Below, in pieces: positions 58,281 through 64,000 of a stretch of DNA of 64,000 bases. Origin of the DNA: Isochrysis galbana (Eukaryota > Haptophyta > Isochrysidales > Isochrysidaceae); NCBI GenBank assembly GCA_018136815.1, contig CM030933.1:2963144-3027143 (forward strand). Direction: 5' to 3'. The position numbers and the translations under genes are program-made. The notes below the pieces were generated by a model. The model was not told the DNA's origin. It did not search any database and saw only the letters and a program-made list of their open reading frames with translations. The first letter of the stretch is position 1. Each line of letters begins with the position of its first letter.

Positions 58281-58599
58281 TGAGAGGGGGGGATGGGGCA
58301 CCCACGCGGTATCGTAACCGGGTCGCTCGCGGGAGACGTGCGATGAGCGATGAGCTGCGCAGCGTATTGAGCGCAGGCGAGGGCCCCAGGAGAAGGCGAT
58401 GCCGGTGGAGGAGGAGGAGGAGGAGTCGCCGCGCGATGCAGCCCCCCGAGTGGGCTCGCCGGATGGGCGGCGCGATTCAGCGTCCGCATCATCGTCAAAG
58501 GAGGTGGAAGGCAGCGTCTGTGTTTGTGACGTTGCTGACAGGCCTGGTCTGGTTCGGCGTGCGGCAAGATGGGTCTAGAACGCCTTGTCTCCCAAGCCC

Positions 58600-58971
58600 G
58601 AACTCGAGCGTCGAGATCGGAGAAGGAGCATACCCCTCACCGACTTCGGCTCCCCTGGCGGGGGAGGTGCTTTGCGGAAGCCCACCAAGCGTGTACTGCG
58701 GATGCCACCCCCTCCACCTGAGCTGTCACCCCCAGACCCCCCGAGACGAGGAGAAGACCGGGCGTACATTGTGCACTCACAAGTGCTGCTGGCGTGGCTG
58801 CGCCGCAGCTTCCCTTGCCCTTCTTGCCAGGCTGACCATTGCCTGCAGCCGGGCGCGCTCGCCCGGGTGTGGGGGAGCTACGGGATGCTCCTGAACATCG
58901 AGTGCAAGCACTGTGGCTTTTGTATGCAGTTCCGGGGAGGCGAGACGATGGTGATGCATTTATCGTTATAA
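58600..58971 (+). pseudogene. Transposase-like zinc-ribbon fragment
   Basis: The frame reads VLLAWLRRSF-CPSC-QADHCLQPGALARVWG-SYGMLLNIE-CKHC-GFCMQF. CPxC, about 25 residues, CxxC with an R-G-Y/L-L-C pattern between resembles the N-terminal zinc ribbon of Mutator/Kolobok-like transposases. The frame has no convincing ATG upstream and ends where the LTR-element leader at 58960 begins, so it is truncated. Assignment is tentative. Confidence 0.4.
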
Positions 58972-60085
58972 TTCTTTGCTTTCTCTCGTTCTCGGTCAAA
59001 AGCTTCGCTTGGATGCATGGGATCGTGGGTTGTGGAGCGCCCTCTCTCTTTCTCTCGAAAGAGAAGGGAAGTTTCCCCACCTTTCTTCCCCCCAGGCGCC
59101 TCGCAAATAGGTTTAATTTGCTATCTTCTCTGCGCTTCTTTATCTGCTTCTGGGGGCAATCAGGTTTAATTTGCAATCTCATCGCATCTTCCCCTTAGCC
59201 ACATCGCACTCCTTTCGTCTTATTTGGTAGGTCTCTTGGAATCCTGCGTAGCAAGATTGCCTCTCGTTTCCGTTATGGTGCGATTCCCCTTCCAGACGGG
59301 AGATCGCCGACTGTTACGGATGCCCCTCCGTCCTCTCCTACGTTTACTTTTTAAGTCCTGCGAGATCTCCTCTCACCTCTCTCTTCACGTGAGGAGAGGC
59401 GACGGGCCTCCTCTCTTCTTTCCTTTTCTTTCCTCTCTTTCTCCCATGCTCAACCCCCTTTCTTCGCGTATCCCGTTACGTTAGTTATCTACGTGTTACT
59501 GTGAATGTGCGTGTGATAGTGGTGTGGGTGAATTATAAGAGGAATTTTATCCGGTTCTGTTCTGGAGAGAGCGCGAGCGCGAGCGATGGCGTCGCTCTCT
59601 CTCCTTTCGGCCGCCCTGGTCACCATGATGGTGCCAGGGCGATACCGACAGATCGCCTTCTGATCGTCGTCCGTCGTCGTCTGGCCGGAGTGTTTGGGTT
59701 TGATTTCAGTCGAGTTATGTGAGAAAGTCGTGGGGCGAGAGTCGGGGTGTTTTCCTGGGGGTCTCTGTCCGTCGCGTCCGGTCGTCAGTCGTCATCCGTC
59801 GTCGCTCTCGCTCTCGTCGCTCTCGCTCTCGTAACACTCATACCCTACAATCTCGCCTCGCCTCGCCAGCCCCTGCCACCACAGCCCTCCTCACACTCAC
59901 CCTCGCCTCTCGCTACTCGCTCGATGTCGCTCTCGCCGCCGTCCTCGCCCTCGCTCGAGCCCGCCTGCCCGCCTTCCTCTGCTGACGGGCTTCAGCCCGT
60001 CAGCACCTCCGAAGTGGTCTCACTCGCCGCGCCTGCCGCCGGCTTGGCCCCTTCCTCATTGCCCTCAGGCCCTATGGCCTATGGG
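58960..60085 (+). mobile_element. LTR-element leader with Gag-like N-terminus ('SSADGL' family), 3'-truncated
   Basis: Starts GCATTTATCGTTATAATTC, like 50979, and runs through ~950 bp of non-coding sequence with CTCTCG repeats (59805-59835) to ATG (59924) opening MSLSPPSSPSLEPACPPSSA. Homology with 51025-51250 ends at about 60085. The 51-kb copy lacks most of the leader. Confidence 0.5.
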
Positions 60086-60332
60086 CCACTCCAATTCGTC
60101 ACACATAGAAATAGAAAGAAGAAGATCGATCACGTTACACAGAGGGGACGTCAGAGTACAAAGGAGCCTTCCTGTCTAGCCTGAGTCGTTAAAGTTGGCA
60201 TATGCTAGCCAAACACTAGGAGTACCCCTACCCTCTGTTACGACGTTACGACGTTACGACATGACACCAGATCCACGTAGTCAGCCAGATCCATATTTTT
60301 AGTAAAAGTCACCTCGATCGACAGTCCCTTCG
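60086..60332. other. Short intergenic
   Basis: Contains a TTACGACG triplet repeat at 60239-60262. Promoter region of the next gene; no motif identified. Confidence 0.4.
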
Positions 60333-61187
60333 ATGAGACCGCGGGCGGAGAGAGGAGACGGAAGGAAGCCGATGGCGTTGGCTGCGACGGCGACGGGGTA
60401 TGACGACGGTAGCGTTCGGCCGCTCGAGCTGGACGGGCGAGGCGGGAGGGGAGCGAAGGTGCTCACGATGGGCTCTCCAAGCTTTCGGGCCTCCCTTCTC
60501 GTGCGCAACACCTCTGCTGGACCGCTCACCATCGAGGCCAGCGCAGAGAATGCCGAGCGGTGGGAGGTCTCCCCTCACCGCATGGAGCTCTCGGCACATG
60601 CAGAGGTCACACTCATGTTCGCGCTGGTGGGGGAGAGCGTTGAGGCGGCCACGTTATTAGGGGACACCTTCCTCCTCCTCTCCGCGCCACTCACCTCAGA
60701 CGAGCCCCTGCGTGAAGGTGAGGAGCACGTTGCAGCCGTGCTGCTCACTCTGCGGCTACTGCTCGCACCGCCGATGATGGCGCCACCGCTTGACGCTGAT
60801 GAACATGCGTCGCCCGTTTCTCTGCCGTGCTTCACACCAAGAAGTGAGCTGCCCAGTCACCCGGGCTCGCCTGACCGTGTGACCAAGAGTTCCCCACCTG
60901 CTCAAATCGATGCCCGTGCCGGTACGTCGACCCGCGGATCTGGCGATTTGATCCGTGCGCCCTACACACCCTACGACGACCGGCCCAGCGACTGCGTGTC
61001 CGAGGCCTCATCCCACAGCCCTACAACAATGGTCCGCCGTCTCACCTGCTTGCTTCTTGCACCTCTCGACGAGTTCGAGCCGTGGTTCAAGTGGAAGGTC
61101 TTCGACATCTTGTGGGCAGTTGGCCTCCTCATGCTAGCCAAGAGAATACGTTGTGTCGCGCGGCTCCAGGAGACACTCGATCTGTGA
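60333..61187 (+). CDS. MSP/VAP-like domain protein with C-terminal membrane anchor
   Basis: 284 residues, single exon. Residues ~45-145 fit the major sperm protein fold of VAP proteins: SFRASLLVRNTSAGPLTIEA, then WEVSPHRMELSAHAEVTLMF, and a strand LLGDTFLLLSA. A Ser/Pro-rich linker follows and the C-terminus has an amphipathic to hydrophobic segment (FKWKVFDILWAVGLLMLAKR) that could be a tail anchor. VAPs sit in the ER and bind FFAT motifs in lipid-transfer proteins; I infer a similar role. The FFAT-binding Lys/Lys-Thr-Thr signature is not clear. An in-frame ATG at 60372 (MALAATA) has better context and may be the true start. Confidence 0.55.
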   Translation: MRPRAERGDGRKPMALAATATGYDDGSVRPLELDGRGGRGAKVLTMGSPSFRASLLVRNTSAGPLTIEASAENAERWEVSPHRMELSAHAEVTLMFALVGESVEAATLLGDTFLLLSAPLTSDEPLREGEEHVAAVLLTLRLLLAPPMMAPPLDADEHASPVSLPCFTPRSELPSHPGSPDRVTKSSPPAQIDARAGTSTRGSGDLIRAPYTPYDDRPSDCVSEASSHSPTTMVRRLTCLLLAPLDEFEPWFKWKVFDILWAVGLLMLAKRIRCVARLQETLDL

Positions 61188-62218
61188 TGTAATACTCGTT
61201 GCAAATCGTTGCGTGCCGAAGGTGAATGGCGGCCGGAAGCGTCGCTGCAGACTGAATAGCCTCGACAGATAAGAAATGGCTACCCCCAGCACTACAGCTG
61301 CCCGCTATTGTTATTCTTTTTGCTGTTGGCCTACCTTCTTATGGTGCGCCATTTTCCTTTGCATGGCCGTCTTTGAGCCCCTTTTATATTGTTGGTAATT
61401 CATCAAGCTATTGAGTTTTATAGCTCACTTTGGACCATAACCTAAGCACACATATGGCGGGCTTTCCTTTGTTGCATTTCGCTCGCACTCGTTGCATTGA
61501 TATTCTCGTGGGTGCGCACATGCTCTCTGGCTTGCCATACCGAATGGAGCATTGGCATGCTAAGCGAAAGCGCGCCATGCATGCACAAAGGTCGTCAGGC
61601 ATGATTACTGGCTGCTGCTCGGGCGTTCGTCTGGTTGGGGTCGATTGCCCGAAATGAATTCGTTCTTGCACATGTTTGCAAGTCATGCGCGTACGGAGCG
61701 GCTGCGCTTTCAGCCGTGCGAGAGCGCCCGCTTGCAAATGGAGCCTAAGCCGCCGCCGTCGAAGTTGGGGCGTGTTGGCACTTCAAGTTCACGCGCTGAC
61801 ACGTCCTGACGTCTCCACAACTTTTCAAAACAATTTTATGGAGCTAATATGGTGGCCGCCCGCTCAATCACTATGTGAGTGCCCGGATGGGACAACAGGT
61901 ACAAGGTCAACAGGTGTTGGGGGCCTCTTCCTATTAAGAGGACATGTTAACAGGTCGCAATAGGTCCGTAACAGGTCAAAATAAAACTCATTTTAATAAT
62001 ATTTTAGATCTATCCGTATGATTTATAATATGAATGCGATTGGTTTCTGACTTCTGAGCTTAGTTACTAGGGAGAGGAAGGGATCTGAGATGATCTGGGC
62101 GTGGCTACGATAGCGGTACCTATAGCCACGCGCGAGGCGAGAATATTAGAAAGGTTTTTTTTACCTATTACCTATTAATTAACAGGTAACAGGTCTGGTA
62201 GACCTCTTGACCTCTTAA
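61188..62218. other. Intergenic with AACAGGT repeats
   Basis: No gene recognised. From 61890 to 62215, AACAGGT or TAACAGGT recurs at least six times, and CCTCTT-CCTATT-AAGAGG forms a hairpin (61924-61941), echoed by GACCTCTTAATAG at 62208-62220. Confidence 0.5.
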
Positions 62219-62690
62219 TAGAAAAAAATCTTCTTAAAAATCCCCGCTACATGCGCGGCATGAGTGAGGCAGTGTGCTTGTGTACCTCCCTGCTACCCGC
62301 CTTTACCCCTATCAACCCCCTCCCCCTTCCCCAGTTCCCTCTTTGTTGGAGAAGCTGGTTCCGGGGAGGCCGCGCGCGCTGCTTCGGCCAGGAGTTGGAG
62401 AGAAGGGGGTGGGAGACCTTGGCTCCTCCTTCGCTCTAACGTCGGCTTGCATTTCCCTTCCTTAAACTCATACCTCGTAAGATCCTTTCATGATATCCAT
62501 TGAAGTTCCTACTAAAGAGGTTTAGCGACCCTAGTTGATGTTCCGTATATCCAGACCTCTCGCCGCTTGCAAGAGGTCCTCCGATGTTTCTAGGTTAAAA
62601 TCTTTGTCCAAAGTGTAAAGAGGGCGTATCATCTTCCGAATATGTTTGTTGCTTGGGGCATGCAGCCCCATGTTCTCCCGTTGTTTTTTA
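62219..62690 (-). repeat. SINE-like dispersed repeat, inverted full-length copy
   Basis: Reverse complement of the family at 30745-31212: TGGGGCTGCATGCCCCA hairpin (62655-62671) at its 5' end and AAGAAGATTTTTTTC at its 3' end. Confidence 0.7.
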
Positions 62691-62729
62691 AGCCACACCG
62701 TGTGCGTCCGGGTCTTCCTGGGGGGCTAG

Positions 62730-64000
62730 CTCGTGCTCCTCCGGAGCGGGAGAGGGGCCCTGGCGGAAAAGGCCATAAGGGCTGAAGAGTTAGTTACAAA
62801 ACAATTTTTTAAGAGATTCACGCCGAGACACGCGAACGGCGATATCCCGGCGATGTTTGCCGGAGTCGAGTGGGGCGATCCGCAACCAGCTCTGAAGGAG
62901 GACAACGTAGTTACTGATGACACCGCAATTTTGGGTTCATTACGGAGCTACTACGTGTGGCTTTTCAGCGAGAAAGAATCGCAAGGTGCGGAGCCCCTCC
63001 TTCACGCGCTGAGACAGAGACAGATACCAGCGAATCATAGGTCATTTCTGGACAAGCCTATAGGACACTCCGAGGTCGCTAGGGCGATACGCCAGATGGC
63101 GAAAGGCAAATCCACGGGACCAGATGGCATACCGATGGAATTCTACCAGAGCTTCGAGAAACTAGTGACCCCGCACCTGATGGAGATGTTTCACGAGGCG
63201 TACCGAGTAGGGACCTTACCGGAAGACACATGTTCGGGCGACATAGCACTGCTATATAAGAATGGGGACGCTAGAGACCCGAGAAACTATAGACCCATAA
63301 CCTTGCTACAAACGGATTACAAGATCCTAGCCAAAGTTTTGGCCAATAGACTCAAGAAAACGATTCACACGATTATCTCCAAGGAACAAGTAGGCTTTGT
63401 GCCTAGACGGATGATAGGCGAGGCCACCCATCTCTTGAAACTAGTGCAAGCGTACTTAGAAGACACAGATGAGGAAGGCCTGGCCCTGGCGATCGATTGG
63501 GAGAAAGCATTCGATAGAGTCAGCTGGGATTACTACCATAGAGCGCTGCAGGCATTGGGCTTCGGCCCGGGCTACTCTAGATGGCTAGCGCTTTTGACAA
63601 ACGTGGACTCTCTCCCGACCAGATGGATCAAGGCGAACGGGAAACGTAGCAATCCCTTCACTATACACTGCGGCATGCCTCAAGGGTGCCCGCAATCGCC
63701 TCTTGCTTTCCTCTTAGTGGCAGAAGGCCTTACGCGACTAGTAAACGCCGACTCTGAAATGAGGGGAATCACGATAGGACCTAGAGAGCTAAGACTCACG
63801 CAGTTCGCAGACGACACACAAATTCTAGCCGACTCCTTCGAGTCGTTGGAAAAGGCGATGCATTTATTAGAAATTTACGCAACAGCCACCGGGGCTAGAG
63901 TTAATAAAAGGAAGAGTGTACTGATACGCATGGGATCACTTTTAGGGGCGCGTGTCCCTGACACGCTAGCCTACCTCAAAACTCTCGGCGAAGGCGAGTA
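62730..64000 (+). CDS. LINE reverse transcriptase, 5'-truncated, open at right edge
   Basis: Open from after TAG (62727-62729) to the window end, 423 codons. RT blocks in order: KGKSTGPDGIPMEFY, RNYRPITLLQTDYKILAKVL, ISKEQVGFVPRRMIG, LALAIDWEKAFDRVSWDY, GMPQGCPQSPLAFLL, and the catalytic FADDTQ. These place it among non-LTR retrotransposons of the L1/Tx1 type. The segment before the RT (ELVTKQFFKRF) matches the endonuclease-RT linker, but no endonuclease lies upstream: sequence from 62690 back belongs to a SINE-like copy on the other strand. 5' truncation is usual for LINEs. No in-frame ATG at a sensible place, so it is a relic or an internal part. Confidence 0.9.

Overview
The window looks like nuclear DNA of a GC-rich unicellular eukaryote, most likely an alga (haptophyte- or stramenopile-like; this is inference). 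The evidence is spliceosomal introns with GT..AG borders (donors often GTGCG), eukaryotic trafficking genes (NSF/Sec18-like, PX-START, MSP/VAP-like), a pherophorin-like proline-rich membrane protein, long (GA)n/(CT)n and poly-G/C tracts, and retroelement-rich DNA between genes. Two 100-N scaffold gaps are present (6088-6187 and 23901-24000).

Region by region: 1-15 kb holds two nearly identical 6.1-kb pieces of one Ty3/gypsy-type LTR retrotransposon on the minus strand, either side of the first gap. They differ at five single-base homopolymer indels that I could see, so the 'tandem' is probably overlapping contigs laid end to end. The element reads gag, an in-frame UAG, then pol. Pol carries, ahead of the protease, a domain matching phage-type cytosine DNA methyltransferases, followed by PR, RT and RNase H; integrase is lost in the gap or beyond the window edge. 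15-25 kb is repeats: the element's leader, a 1.1-kb retroposon with an 18-bp target duplication, a piggyBac-like MITE, and GA/CT microsatellites. 25.3-28.5 kb is a four-exon PX-TM-START gene. 28.9-31.2 kb is more repeats. 31.4-32 kb is a CinA-like gene with a 12-bp minisatellite upstream. 34.8-39.2 kb is a multi-exon NSF-like AAA ATPase (minus strand). 40.2-42.7 kb is a nested inverted-repeat DNA transposon. 43.1-45.3 kb is a Cys-rich/Pro-rich type I membrane protein. 46.6-52.3 kb is mixed retroelement debris. 52.4-56.7 kb is a 1,443-residue FHA/coiled-coil protein. 58.2-60.1 kb holds a transposase-like zinc-ribbon fragment cut by an LTR-element leader. 60.3-61.2 kb is an MSP/VAP-like gene. 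The window ends with a SINE-like copy and a 5'-truncated LINE reverse transcriptase running off the right edge.

The host genes have no operon logic. NSF-like, PX-START and MSP/VAP-like proteins all belong to membrane traffic or lipid contact biology, but their proximity is probably chance. The most novel item is the DNA methyltransferase domain inside a Ty3-type Pol, together with a UAG-separated gag/pol and a Nanos-like zinc finger at the Gag C-terminus.
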